A stretch of DNA of 64,000 nucleotides from Sulfurimonas sp. HSL1-2. Lineage in GTDB: Bacteria > Campylobacterota > Campylobacteria > Campylobacterales > Sulfurimonadaceae. Each line of letters begins with the position of its first letter. Positions within the stretch are counted from its first letter, which is position 1. The notes under the pieces were generated by a model. The model did not search any database. It saw nothing but the letters and a program-made list of their open reading frames with translations, and was not told the origin of the DNA. This document shows positions 52,195 through 60,438 of the stretch, piece after piece. A program made the translations under genes and the position numbers. Location: the NCBI RefSeq assembly GCF_039645565.1, contig NZ_CP147914.1:2291573-2355572 (forward strand). Direction: 5' to 3'.

Positions 52195-53403
52195 CTACGG
52201 CCATATCGGTTCAGTATTTCCACTACCCCAGTTGGCACTAAACAAGTAATGGTCTGTGACGTTTGCCACGTTCCATACGCTCAGGTCATGATTTGTAAAA
52301 CTTCCTGCATTGGCGAACATGTAATTCATGTTAGTGACACTGCCTGTGTTCCAATTTTCAATATAGCCGTTGAAGGCAGAGGCAGACCTGAACATCTGGC
52401 TCATATTTGTCACACTGCCGACCTTCCAAAAACCAAGATAGCGGTTGAACGAACTTGCACCGTAAAACATGTTTTGCATATCCGTGACACTGCTGACGTC
52501 CCAGAAACCGATATCTTTGTCAAACGCAGTCGCCAGATAGAACATGCCGGCCATACTCGTCACACTGCCGACGTTCCAGCCACCGATAGGCTGGTTAAAG
52601 GAATCTGCCTGACTAAACATGCCGATCATACTCGTTACACTGCCGACATCCCAGGCCCCGATGGCCTGGTTAAAGGAGTCTGCATTGAGGAACATACCCG
52701 CCATCGTCGTCACACTGCCGACATCCCAGGCGCCGATAGGCTGGTTGAACGTGCCGGCATAATTAAACATATTGCTCATATCCGTCACGCTGCCGACATC
52801 CCATCCGCTTATGTCCCGGTTGAACGCGCCGGCATACCAGAACATGCCGTTCATGTTCGTCACGCTGCTGACGTTCCAATCCCCGATATCCGAATTGAAA
52901 GCAGTCGCCCTCATAAACATGCGGCTCATATCCTGCACCTGCGAAAGGTCCGGCTGATCCACCGCTTCGAATTGCAGATTGGAGCACCCCTGAAACGCGT
53001 TTGCCATCGAACGCCATTGGCCCGTGCCCCACTGCTTCACACTGAGCAGTTTGTCGCTGTCGAAATCCTCGTTGAAATAGATCTGCGGGAACGCACCGGT
53101 GACGGAAACGGTGTAATTCCCCTCCTCCGGGTAGGTACAGATATAGTCCCCCGTGACATTGACATCTTCAACCACGCCGTCGCTGTCGCAGTCGACGCTG
53201 TAGTCGTATCCCGCTCCCGTCGTCGGGATCCGGAACTCCGTGCTGCTTGTCGTACCGGGGTTATCCGTTTTAACGGTCATCATAAATGCATCAGCATTGT
53301 CGCCCGTACCGCCCCCCGACGATCCCCCGCCGCATCCGGCCAGCAACGTTATCACCACAGCCGTCGTCAAAATGACATTTCTTTTATGGTTAATATATTT
53401 CAT
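52195..53403 (-). CDS. BspA/DUF285 repeat lipoprotein
   Basis: A 402-residue lipoprotein: signal peptide with lipobox LLAGC (Cys24), a Gly/Ser-rich linker, an N-terminal domain (about 40-130) and then about nine tandem 25-residue repeats of the pattern SFNQPIGxWDVGSVTSMxGMF, the DUF285/BspA-type surface repeat. Such proteins are usually displayed on the cell surface and mediate adhesion or ligand binding. The 75-base DNA repeat is visible in the gene. It lies between the ribosomal operon and cytochrome 2, on the same strand. Confidence 0.88.
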   Translation of the reverse strand: MKYINHKRNVILTTAVVITLLAGCGGGSSGGGTGDNADAFMMTVKTDNPGTTSSTEFRIPTTGAGYDYSVDCDSDGVVEDVNVTGDYICTYPEEGNYTVSVTGAFPQIYFNEDFDSDKLLSVKQWGTGQWRSMANAFQGCSNLQFEAVDQPDLSQVQDMSRMFMRATAFNSDIGDWNVSSVTNMNGMFWYAGAFNRDISGWDVGSVTDMSNMFNYAGTFNQPIGAWDVGSVTTMAGMFLNADSFNQAIGAWDVGSVTSMIGMFSQADSFNQPIGGWNVGSVTSMAGMFYLATAFDKDIGFWDVSSVTDMQNMFYGASSFNRYLGFWKVGSVTNMSQMFRSASAFNGYIENWNTGSVTNMNYMFANAGSFTNHDLSVWNVANVTDHYLFSANWGSGNTEPIWP

Positions 53404-53535
53404 AACAGTCTCCTTCTTTTTAAAGGGTACTTATAAATGTCATAAGGAATGGTTAAATACTCCAATAACGGTGAGAACAGACGTTAAGCGTTGTGAAAAC
53501 AGGGATAGTAGGGTGAATTGGATTGCAGGAAAGTA

Positions 53536-53554
53536 GCGTGCCGGAGTGGCACGC
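53536..53554 (-). terminator. Hairpin after cytochrome 2
   Basis: GCGTGCC (53536-53542) and GGCACGC (53548-53554) form a perfect 7-bp stem with a 5-base loop, about 10 bases after the stop of the second cytochrome gene. It is followed on the minus strand by TACTTTCC, only weakly T-rich. Likely a terminator or 3' stabiliser. Confidence 0.55.
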
Positions 53555-53564
53555 AAGCGGGAGA

Positions 53565-55271
53565 TCAATCCCCTCCGGGACCGTTATGGCAGTCGTAGCA
53601 GCTGACCGCGTGGCCGGCGGCGAAGCTCTTCGTCCCGGACTCGGTACTGAAACTCCGTGCCGAGAAGGTCTTGGAGAGGAAGGTTCCGCGGTAATCACTG
53701 CCGTGGCAGGCAGCACATTGGGCAAGGTTGCCACTGGCGGCGTTCTCGTGTGCCCCTACCCAAGTCTGTCCGACGCTGTGCATGCCGTGCGGCCCGCCGC
53801 TGGTCGTTGCCGGCACCGTCTCATGGCAGGCCGTACATTCGGCAATCGTCCCCGCATGCCCCTGTACGGCAATACTCTGGAGATTGTCCTCCGTATGCGA
53901 ACTCGGGTAGATGGCATGGGTCGAGCCGTGGCAGGCCGAACACTGCATATCGCCGTGACCCGTGCTGAAGCGGTAGAGGCTGATACCCGCCGCCGGCGTA
54001 TTCGGGTTCGTTGCAAAACGGCTGTCAAGCGCCGCGCGCAGCGTCCCCGTCTGCATATCCGTCACCGCCGTGTCGTAGCGCATGCCGTTCTGGTGGCACG
54101 CCTGGCAGTTGGGCTCTTCCAGCCAGCCGACCCGGCCGTGCTGTCCGACGGCATTCATGCTGCCGTGACAGCTCTGGCACTGGATGCTGCTGATCTTGCC
54201 CATCGCCCCGCGCAGACACTTCGTCGTCGCGCCCGGGTGGCATCGGTAACAGGCGTCACGGTTCGTCGAGCTGTTCAGGGGCTGGCCGTTCACCGGATCT
54301 TCGACCTCGGCATGCAGAGAGTGCAGCGCCTCCGTCAGCGGTTTCGTCCCGCTCACTCCCGCCGTGCCCAGTGCATTGGTGCTGTGACAGGTCGCACAGA
54401 GCACCGGGTTGCCGTTCTTGGCAGTCGTATAGAGCCCGGCGTCATCGTAGCCGTTGTAGCCCGCTGCCTGCAGCTCCGTCTGATGAGCGCTTACCGCAGA
54501 CGGATGCTCCTCGTCGTGCAGGCGAAGAATATTCCATTTGAAATCCTTTTCCGGATCGGCGTCATTTTCCCATCCGGATGAAGGCATCGCCTCGCTATAG
54601 CCGCTGGCCGAACCGTGGCAGGCGCGGCAGTCCATCTCGTCGCTGACCGGCAGCACGACCCTTGTCGTCGCCAGGACGTTCCCCGATCCGTCCTTGGCAA
54701 CTACATCCACCATAGGATAGTAGTTCTTACTGCCGTCATCGTTGTACGGCGTGATCGGCAGCCCCGTCGCCTCCCACCAGTTTTCCCCGGCATTGTAGTG
54801 CAGCATATGCTCGGTCATCTCCGGCGTATGGTTGCCCGTCAGGCCGACATCGGGTGCAGGGTTCGCAAGAAAGAGCGTGCCCACATAGTCCCAGAAGTTC
54901 GTCTTGAGGTTGTTTTGGTTGTCGTAGATGCTCGTCGTATTGAATTTCCCGTCCAGTGACGCTGCCGCCGTATACGTAACGGTAACCCCCGAAGTCACAT
55001 GTTTCTCGCCGCCGTCAGTTTTCATGATCAACTGCGCATTGAGCGTATTGTAGGGCGGCAGAATCGAAAAGACCGAAAAGTCCTTCCCGTCCATGCAGTG
55101 CATCCCCAGGTCGTTCCAGGCCAGGAGCGTATAAGAGGCCGCAGTCGTACCGCCGCTTCCGCCCCTGCCTTTTTTACCTCTGCTGCCATCGCTTTTCGCA
55201 TTGGCCCCCATTGCCACAGCGCAGGCCAAAGCCACGCACACGACACCGGCAAGTACTCTTTTGCCTTTCAT
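53565..55271 (-). CDS. Nonahaem c-type cytochrome, soluble type (paralogue 2)
   Basis: A 568-residue exported cytochrome. Its signal peptide (MKGKRVLAGVVCVALACAVA ...) ends near MGANA-KS, a type I cleavage site, with no convincing lipobox; a basic Gly-rich stretch GSRGKKGRGGSGG follows. The haem-free domain (AWNDLGMHCMDG, FSVFSILPPYN) and nine CxxCH motifs (CRACH, CATCH, CYRCH, CQSCH, CQACH, CSACH, CTACH, CAACH, CYDCH) are as in paralogues 1 and 3, plus the lone Cys in KCLRGAMG. AAGGAG lies 6 bases before the ATG. It has its own operator-promoter and terminator. Confidence 0.9.
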   Translation of the reverse strand: MKGKRVLAGVVCVALACAVAMGANAKSDGSRGKKGRGGSGGTTAASYTLLAWNDLGMHCMDGKDFSVFSILPPYNTLNAQLIMKTDGGEKHVTSGVTVTYTAAASLDGKFNTTSIYDNQNNLKTNFWDYVGTLFLANPAPDVGLTGNHTPEMTEHMLHYNAGENWWEATGLPITPYNDDGSKNYYPMVDVVAKDGSGNVLATTRVVLPVSDEMDCRACHGSASGYSEAMPSSGWENDADPEKDFKWNILRLHDEEHPSAVSAHQTELQAAGYNGYDDAGLYTTAKNGNPVLCATCHSTNALGTAGVSGTKPLTEALHSLHAEVEDPVNGQPLNSSTNRDACYRCHPGATTKCLRGAMGKISSIQCQSCHGSMNAVGQHGRVGWLEEPNCQACHQNGMRYDTAVTDMQTGTLRAALDSRFATNPNTPAAGISLYRFSTGHGDMQCSACHGSTHAIYPSSHTEDNLQSIAVQGHAGTIAECTACHETVPATTSGGPHGMHSVGQTWVGAHENAASGNLAQCAACHGSDYRGTFLSKTFSARSFSTESGTKSFAAGHAVSCYDCHNGPGGD

Positions 55272-55300
55272 ACCGTACTCCTTATATAAAAGTGGGGAAT

Positions 55301-55338
55301 ATTATGAAAAAAAGTTATGAAGATTAGATGAAGATTTT
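55301..55338 (-). promoter_or_regulatory. Promoter and direct-repeat operator of cytochrome 2
   Basis: On the plus strand ATGAAGATTAG (55317-55327) is followed by ATGAAGATTTT (55328-55338), the best-matching pair of the set. ATTATG at 55301-55306, read as CATAAT on the transcribed strand, is the -10 box, exactly 10 bases from the first half-site. The operator covers the place where a -35 hexamer would be, the position typical of OmpR-family class II activation. Confidence 0.8.
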
Positions 55339-55371
55339 CTCAGAAAGGAGTGCCCGAACGATGAGGTATGT

Positions 55372-55401
55372 GAGAGGAGACCGGCGCAGGCGGCGCCTCT
55401 C
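55372..55401 (-). terminator. Hairpin after cytochrome 3
   Basis: GAGAGG (55372-55377) pairs with CCTCTC (55396-55401), with further G-C pairing inside, 12 bases after the stop of the third cytochrome gene and upstream of the cytochrome 2 operator. It separates the two transcription units. Confidence 0.45.
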
Positions 55402-55412
55402 TGACTGAAAGA

Positions 55413-57131
55413 TCAATCCCCGCCGGGACCGTTGTGACAGTCGTAGCAGCTGACCGCGTGGCCGGCGGCGAAGCTCTTCGTCCCCCAATCGGTGCTGAAA
55501 CTGCGCGCCGAGAAGGTCTTGGAAAGGAACGTACCGCGGTAATCACTGCCGTGGCATGCCGTACAGCCGATCCGGCTGCTTTCGGCGACATCACCATGTG
55601 CACCGACCCAGTACTGTCCGACACTGTGCATGCCGTGCGGCCCTTCAGCCGTTGTCCTCGGTATCGTGTCATGGCAGGCCGTACATTCGGCGATGGTACC
55701 CTCGTGCCCCTGTACCGCGATGCTCTGGAGGTTGTCCTCCGTATGCGAACTCGGGTAGATGGCATGGGTCGAACCGTGGCAGGCCGAACACTGCATGTCG
55801 CCGTGGCCCGTGCTGAAGCGGTAGAGGCTTACCCCCGATGCCGGTGTATTCGGGTTCGTTGCGAAGCGGGTATCGAGCGCCGCACGCAGCGTCCCCGTCT
55901 GCATATCCGTCACCGCCGTCTCATACCGCTTCCCATCCTGGTGACAGGCCTGGCAGTTGGGCTCTTCCAGCCAGCCGACCCGGCCGTGCTGTCCGACGGC
56001 ATTCATGCTGCCGTGGCAGCTCTGGCACTGGATGGTACCGACCTTGCCCATCGCCCCGCGCAGACACTTCGTTGCCGCCCCCGGGTGGCAGCGGTAACAT
56101 GCATCGCGGTTCGTCGAACTGTTCAGTGTCTCCCCGTTCGTCGGGTCCGTTACCTCGGCATGCAGTGAGTGCAGCGCCTCTGTCAGCGGTTTCGTCCCGC
56201 TCACTCCCGCCGTGCCCAGTGCATTGGTGCTGTGACAGGTCGCACAGAGTACCGGGTTGTTGTTCTGCGCCGTCGCTTCCAGGCCGGCACTGTCATACCC
56301 GTTGTAGCCGGCTGCCTGCAGCTCTGTCTGGTGGGCACTGACCGCCGTCGGATGTTCCTGGTCATGCAACCGCAGGATGTTCCATTTATAATCTTTCTCC
56401 GGGTCGGCGTCGTTGGCCCAGCCCGCATTCGGCATCGCGTCCGTATATCCACTGGTGGAACCATGGCAGGCGCGGCAGTCCATCTCGTCGCTGACCGGCA
56501 GCACGACCTTCGTCGTTGCCAGCACATTCCCCGATCCGTCTTTTGCCGTGACGTTCACCATCGGGTAATAGTTCTTGCTGCCGTCGTCGTTATACGGGGT
56601 AATAGGAAGGCCCGTCGCCTCCCACCACTGCTCCGCCGCGTTGTAGCTCAGCGTATGGCCGCTCAGCTCCGGCGTATGGTTACCCGTCAGGCCCGTGTCC
56701 GCTGCGGGAGTCGCGTTGAAAAGTGCCCCCACATAGTCCCAGAAATTGGTCTTCAGGTCATTGCTGTCGGTATAGACGCTCGTGGTGTTGTACTTCCCGT
56801 CCAGTGATGCCGCCGCGGTGTACGTAATCGTCACCCCGCCGGTCACATGCTTATCGGAAGTCCCCGCCCGTTTGATCAACTGGGCGTTGAGGTTGTTATA
56901 GGGCGGCAGGATCGAAAAGACCGAAAAGTCCTTCCCGTCCATACAGTGCATCCCCAGATCGTTCCAGGCCAGGAGCGTGTAATCGGCCGTCGTGCCTTCC
57001 CAGACCGTTCCCCCGCTGCTGACGGTGTCTTCACTCTCACTTTCGCCCGATGTCGTCGCCATCTGGCATCCTCCCAGCCACAAGGCTGTAAGTCCTGCCA
57101 TCAACAGCTTTTGCCAAAGTACCGTTCGCAT
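55413..57131 (-). CDS. Nonahaem c-type cytochrome, lipoprotein (paralogue 3)
   Basis: A 572-residue exported cytochrome with signal peptide and lipobox LGGC (Cys22), a Ser/Glu-rich linker, the haem-free domain (AWNDLGMHCMDG, FSVFSILPPYN) and nine CxxCH motifs: CRACH, CATCH, CYRCH, CQSCH, CQACH, CSACH, CTACH, CTACH, CYDCH; the extra Cys in TKCLRGAMG is kept. The second half is almost identical to paralogue 2. GAGGAG is 6 bases before the ATG at 57131; the frame from 57167 is less likely. It is divergent from the response regulator gene and shares an operator with it. Confidence 0.9.
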   Translation of the reverse strand: MRTVLWQKLLMAGLTALWLGGCQMATTSGESESEDTVSSGGTVWEGTTADYTLLAWNDLGMHCMDGKDFSVFSILPPYNNLNAQLIKRAGTSDKHVTGGVTITYTAAASLDGKYNTTSVYTDSNDLKTNFWDYVGALFNATPAADTGLTGNHTPELSGHTLSYNAAEQWWEATGLPITPYNDDGSKNYYPMVNVTAKDGSGNVLATTKVVLPVSDEMDCRACHGSTSGYTDAMPNAGWANDADPEKDYKWNILRLHDQEHPTAVSAHQTELQAAGYNGYDSAGLEATAQNNNPVLCATCHSTNALGTAGVSGTKPLTEALHSLHAEVTDPTNGETLNSSTNRDACYRCHPGAATKCLRGAMGKVGTIQCQSCHGSMNAVGQHGRVGWLEEPNCQACHQDGKRYETAVTDMQTGTLRAALDTRFATNPNTPASGVSLYRFSTGHGDMQCSACHGSTHAIYPSSHTEDNLQSIAVQGHEGTIAECTACHDTIPRTTAEGPHGMHSVGQYWVGAHGDVAESSRIGCTACHGSDYRGTFLSKTFSARSFSTDWGTKSFAAGHAVSCYDCHNGPGGD

Positions 57132-57185
57132 CTTCATCTCCTCTTGCGGCACCTGGGCAGACCCCAAACGCCATTATCATACCGC

Positions 57186-57240
57186 AGTATGGAACAACAC
57201 TATGAAGATTTGATGAAGGGTTGCCAACCCCTTGTATAAT
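57186..57240. promoter_or_regulatory. Shared operator and divergent promoters of cytochrome 3 and the response regulator
   Basis: Half-sites ATGAAGATTTG (57202-57212) and ATGAAGGGTTG (57213-57223) are arranged head to tail with 11-bp period. Leftward, AGTATG at 57186-57191 (CATACT on the minus strand) is the cytochrome -10, 10 bases away. Rightward, TATAAT at 57235-57240 is the regulator -10, 11 bases away, giving a start near 57247. One operator thus sits over both -35 positions, so the regulator would control itself and cytochrome 3 together. Confidence 0.8.
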
Positions 57241-57266
57241 ACGGATAGATTCCCAAAGGAGGCGAA

Positions 57267-57929
57267 GTGGACATCCTGATCGTCGAAGACGAAACCGTCG
57301 TGGCCCGGCAGCTTGAAGAGACCCTGCACCAGGAGGCCTACAAGACTGTGGCGGCGGGGAGTGTCGCTGCAGCAAAACACGCCATGCAGGAGCAGAACTT
57401 CGACCTTATCCTGCTGGACTGGAACCTCCCCGACGGCGACGGGATCACCCTGTTGCACCTGTGGCGGGAGCAGAAAATCCGTATTCCCGTCCTCGTCCTT
57501 TCGGCCAACATCACCGTCGACGACCGGGTACACGCGCTTAACGCCGGTGCCGACGACTACCTCTGCAAACCCCACTCCAGTATCGAACTCCTTGCACGCG
57601 TCCGCGCCCTGCTGCGACGGGACGCACCGCTTAAAAGCTCAAAGCTCAGTGCCGAGGATGTCGTCGTCGATATCATCGCCCGGGAGGTCAGCGTCAGCCA
57701 CATCCCCGTCAAGCTCAGCCTGGCCGAATTCGACCTGCTGACGCTCCTGATGCAGCACCAGGGCATCGTCCTGACCCGTTTCCAGCTCAACGAACACATC
57801 AGCAAGGATTTCGACCGGATCTCGGTCAGTAACCTCATCGATGTCCATATCCGCAATATCCGCAAGAAACTTGACCGCCCGGAGCTGATCCAGACCGTCC
57901 GCGGCGTCGGCTATACCATTAAAACATAA
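57267..57929 (+). CDS. OmpR-family response regulator
   Basis: A 220-residue two-component regulator. The receiver domain has acidic residues Glu7/Asp8, the phosphorylation site Asp51 (LILLDWNLPDGDG), the LVLSAN switch Ser and the Lys in YLCKPH. The winged-helix DNA-binding domain (about 125-220) ends in IRKKLDRPELIQTVRGVGYTIK. The start is a GTG with a perfect AAAGGAGG. It is convergent with the histidine kinase gene, its likely partner, and divergent from cytochrome 3. The 11-bp direct repeat near the cytochrome genes has the spacing such regulators bind. Confidence 0.95.
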   Translation: MDILIVEDETVVARQLEETLHQEAYKTVAAGSVAAAKHAMQEQNFDLILLDWNLPDGDGITLLHLWREQKIRIPVLVLSANITVDDRVHALNAGADDYLCKPHSSIELLARVRALLRRDAPLKSSKLSAEDVVVDIIAREVSVSHIPVKLSLAEFDLLTLLMQHQGIVLTRFQLNEHISKDFDRISVSNLIDVHIRNIRKKLDRPELIQTVRGVGYTIKT

Positions 57930-57975
57930 CGGCAACCGCGCCTAACCCTGCACCCACCCGTATGCATCAAACGCC

Positions 57976-60012
57976 TTACAGCGTCGTCAAACAGAGACGC
58001 GCCGTGCTCCCCCGGCCCACGCCCTCGCTGGCGAGCGTCAGTTCCGCACCGATATGCTGGGCATACCGCCGGCTCAGGGCCAGGCCCAGGCCGCTACCGC
58101 CGCGTGCCCGGTCCCTTTTCTCCGACTGCACGAAGGGCTCGAAGACATGTTTCAGCGTCTCGGCCGTCATCCCCCGCCCCGTGTCGTGCACCCGGAGACA
58201 GAGTATAGACTCGGTCGTATCAAACCCGCACGAAACGTTGCCGCTGTCGGTAAACTTCACGGCGTTGGAAAGCAAATTGAGGAGGATCTGTCGCAGGAAA
58301 CGGCGGTCGGCGACCACCGTCGCGTTCGGCACGGACTCCGGCAGAAGGAGTGCCACCCCTTTTTGCTCCGCCAGGGGGGCAAGCAGCGCCCCGACCTCAT
58401 CAAACATCTCAGCGATCTCCGCCGTCTGGAGGGTTTCGAGTTCCGGCTCGTATTTACCGGCATCCAGCCGTGCCAGATCCAACAGGTCGTTCACCATCCC
58501 CAGCAGTTGCTGCGCGGCATGTTCGATCCCCCCGATGCGTTCAAGTGCACCGGCTTCCAGACGGCCGTACCCGACCAGAAACTGGGTCTGAGACAAAATG
58601 GCGTGCAGCGGGGTGCGCAGGTCGTGGGAGAGGTGGGAGATAAACGCCGTTTTGGCCGCCGAATCGCGGCGCAGCCGGTTATAGGCGCGGATCTGGCCGA
58701 TGCGCGCCGCAATCATCGAGGCAACCGCACGGAAAAACGCCTGTTCCTCCTCCGCCAGCCCTTCAGGCAGCATAAGCGAGCCGTAGTATTTGAGCGTTTC
58801 ATGCTCGAAGTCGTACACGAACAGTGTCGGCATCGATTTGGCCGCACCGGCACGGGCAAAACGGACATTATATTCGGGGGCGAGTGTCTTCAGTTCGGTC
58901 AGGGCCGTTTTCAGACAGGCGCTCTCCTCCTCCGTCTCCATCAAGTGGTGGAAAAGGGCGATCATCTGCGTCAAACGCTGCAGGCGGAAGACATTTTCCC
59001 GCTCCAGAGCTTCGAAGGCCTGGCGGATGTCGCCCGCCATCGCATTGAACGCCTGTGCCAGCTGCCCGATCTCATCCGTACGGCCGCTGGCGACAGGGAG
59101 GCTGTACTGGCCGGTCCGCACCATATCCGACGCCTGGCGCTGCAGGGCTCCGAGCGGTGCGACGATACGACGGGAAAACCAGAAGGCGGCCGCAGCAATC
59201 ATACCGACGCCAAAGAGCAGCAACAGCGTCAGCAGCCGGTTAAGGTCATCGATCAGTGAACGCTGCAATGCACGGTCCATATGGTACCCTACGTACCATC
59301 CCGACAGCTGCGGTGCCAGCGCCCGGTAAAACCAGACCGACCGCTTCGACTCTACCGTCCCCGTCTGTCCCTCCACCGCGAACGGCGGCAGTGGCCCCCC
59401 GATACTGTGCCGCGTCTCGGGGTTGAACAACAGGGTTGACGCCGAGGGGCCCTCCAGGTTGAAACGCTGCAGATTCGCTGTACGGTACTCCATCACCAGG
59501 TAACCGATAATCCGGTCCGATCCCAGCGCGGCGCGAACCGGTACTTCCAGCAGGAGCGTATTCTCATCAGCCTGGTAAGGAGAGGTATGCCCCACCGCCG
59601 ATTCGAAAGCCCGGTAGCGTGCATAGGGTTTCCCCGTCTGCATCACTTCCGTGGAGGCGATCACACGGCCGTCAAGCCCGAGTGCCAGCAGTGAAAAATC
59701 AAGATCATACACTGCTTTGTAGCGCTCCAGCAGCGATGCCACCCGCCGGTCAAGGTCATTGATCAGCAGGTCGTCCATCACGACCGAACCGGCCAGGAAG
59801 TGCAACTCACGGTAAAGCTGCGCAATATGATTTCCGACATCCGCAGCCACCTGCCCCATCCGCCCCTGCTGCTCGTCGTAAAAATGCTCCGTATAGAGCT
59901 TTTCTTCGCTCACGAGCGTATAGGCAAGAATCGCCGCATACGGCACCACGCCGACCAGGAAAATCAGCAGGAGCAGTTTGACGGCCATGTGCCGCCTGAC
60001 CCAGGCGATCAC
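57976..60012 (-). CDS. Sensor histidine kinase (HAMP-GAF-HisKA)
   Basis: A 678-residue kinase: membrane segment (about 11-33), large periplasmic domain of Cache-like layout (about 35-255), second membrane segment (260-279), HAMP (280-335), a GAF-like region (about 345-440), HisKA with His463 in ISHLSHDLRTPLHAIL, and ATPase motifs NLLSNAVKF, DTGRGM and GSGLGLALSRR. The GTG start at 60012 overlaps the stop of the periplasmic-protein gene (GTGA); an ATG at 59988 is an alternative. It is the likely kinase of the convergent response regulator. Confidence 0.92.
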   Translation of the reverse strand: MIAWVRRHMAVKLLLLIFLVGVVPYAAILAYTLVSEEKLYTEHFYDEQQGRMGQVAADVGNHIAQLYRELHFLAGSVVMDDLLINDLDRRVASLLERYKAVYDLDFSLLALGLDGRVIASTEVMQTGKPYARYRAFESAVGHTSPYQADENTLLLEVPVRAALGSDRIIGYLVMEYRTANLQRFNLEGPSASTLLFNPETRHSIGGPLPPFAVEGQTGTVESKRSVWFYRALAPQLSGWYVGYHMDRALQRSLIDDLNRLLTLLLLFGVGMIAAAAFWFSRRIVAPLGALQRQASDMVRTGQYSLPVASGRTDEIGQLAQAFNAMAGDIRQAFEALERENVFRLQRLTQMIALFHHLMETEEESACLKTALTELKTLAPEYNVRFARAGAAKSMPTLFVYDFEHETLKYYGSLMLPEGLAEEEQAFFRAVASMIAARIGQIRAYNRLRRDSAAKTAFISHLSHDLRTPLHAILSQTQFLVGYGRLEAGALERIGGIEHAAQQLLGMVNDLLDLARLDAGKYEPELETLQTAEIAEMFDEVGALLAPLAEQKGVALLLPESVPNATVVADRRFLRQILLNLLSNAVKFTDSGNVSCGFDTTESILCLRVHDTGRGMTAETLKHVFEPFVQSEKRDRARGGSGLGLALSRRYAQHIGAELTLASEGVGRGSTARLCLTTL

Positions 60013-60428
60013 CGTGCGCCCCCGGCATCATAATGCAGCACGGTCACATTCGCATCCAAAGCCATATAATAGGGGACATACCCCACCGCGCCTTCAACCT
60101 GCTGTACATAAGCGAGGACCGCTTCGGCGGAGCCCACGACCTTCGGGGGGCGCTGGCCGAGGTAGTGGCGCCTTATCCACCACTCCCGCAATGCCGCACG
60201 GGAGAGCTTCAGCGTCTCCCTTTCAAACTGCTGCCGCAGCGGATCATCCGCCCCCAGTTGCAGCGGAAAGAGCCTGAAGTCCCCTGCATAGCGTGTTTTA
60301 CCGAGGTAGATATCGCGTATCTGGGCCGTATTCAATGTCTTAAGGGGGGCATCAGATCGGATGACCAGCACCCACTCCTGCGCACCCAGAACTATTGCGA
60401 AGAGGAGCAGGAGCAACTGTTTCATCAT
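60009..60428 (-). CDS. Short PstS-like periplasmic substrate-binding protein
   Basis: A 139-residue exported protein with signal peptide (MMKQLLLLLFAIVLGA). The segment LNTAQIRDIYLGKTRYAGDF and the later GSAEAVLAYVQQVEGAVGYVPY are hallmarks of PstS-like phosphate/anion-binding proteins, but the length is only half a normal binding protein. No transporter genes are adjacent. Coupling to the kinase gene by a 4-base overlap suggests it is a sensing accessory of that kinase rather than a transport component. The start at 60428 has GGA about 8 bases upstream. Confidence 0.8.
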   Translation of the reverse strand: MMKQLLLLLFAIVLGAQEWVLVIRSDAPLKTLNTAQIRDIYLGKTRYAGDFRLFPLQLGADDPLRQQFERETLKLSRAALREWWIRRHYLGQRPPKVVGSAEAVLAYVQQVEGAVGYVPYYMALDANVTVLHYDAGGAR

Positions 60429-60438
60429 AACCCGCATC

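Noticed and set aside
52270-52960. Regular ~75-base DNA repeats resembling a CRISPR array
   Set aside because: The repeats are in frame and encode the 25-residue DUF285 units of one protein; there are no identical repeats with unique spacers and no cas genes.
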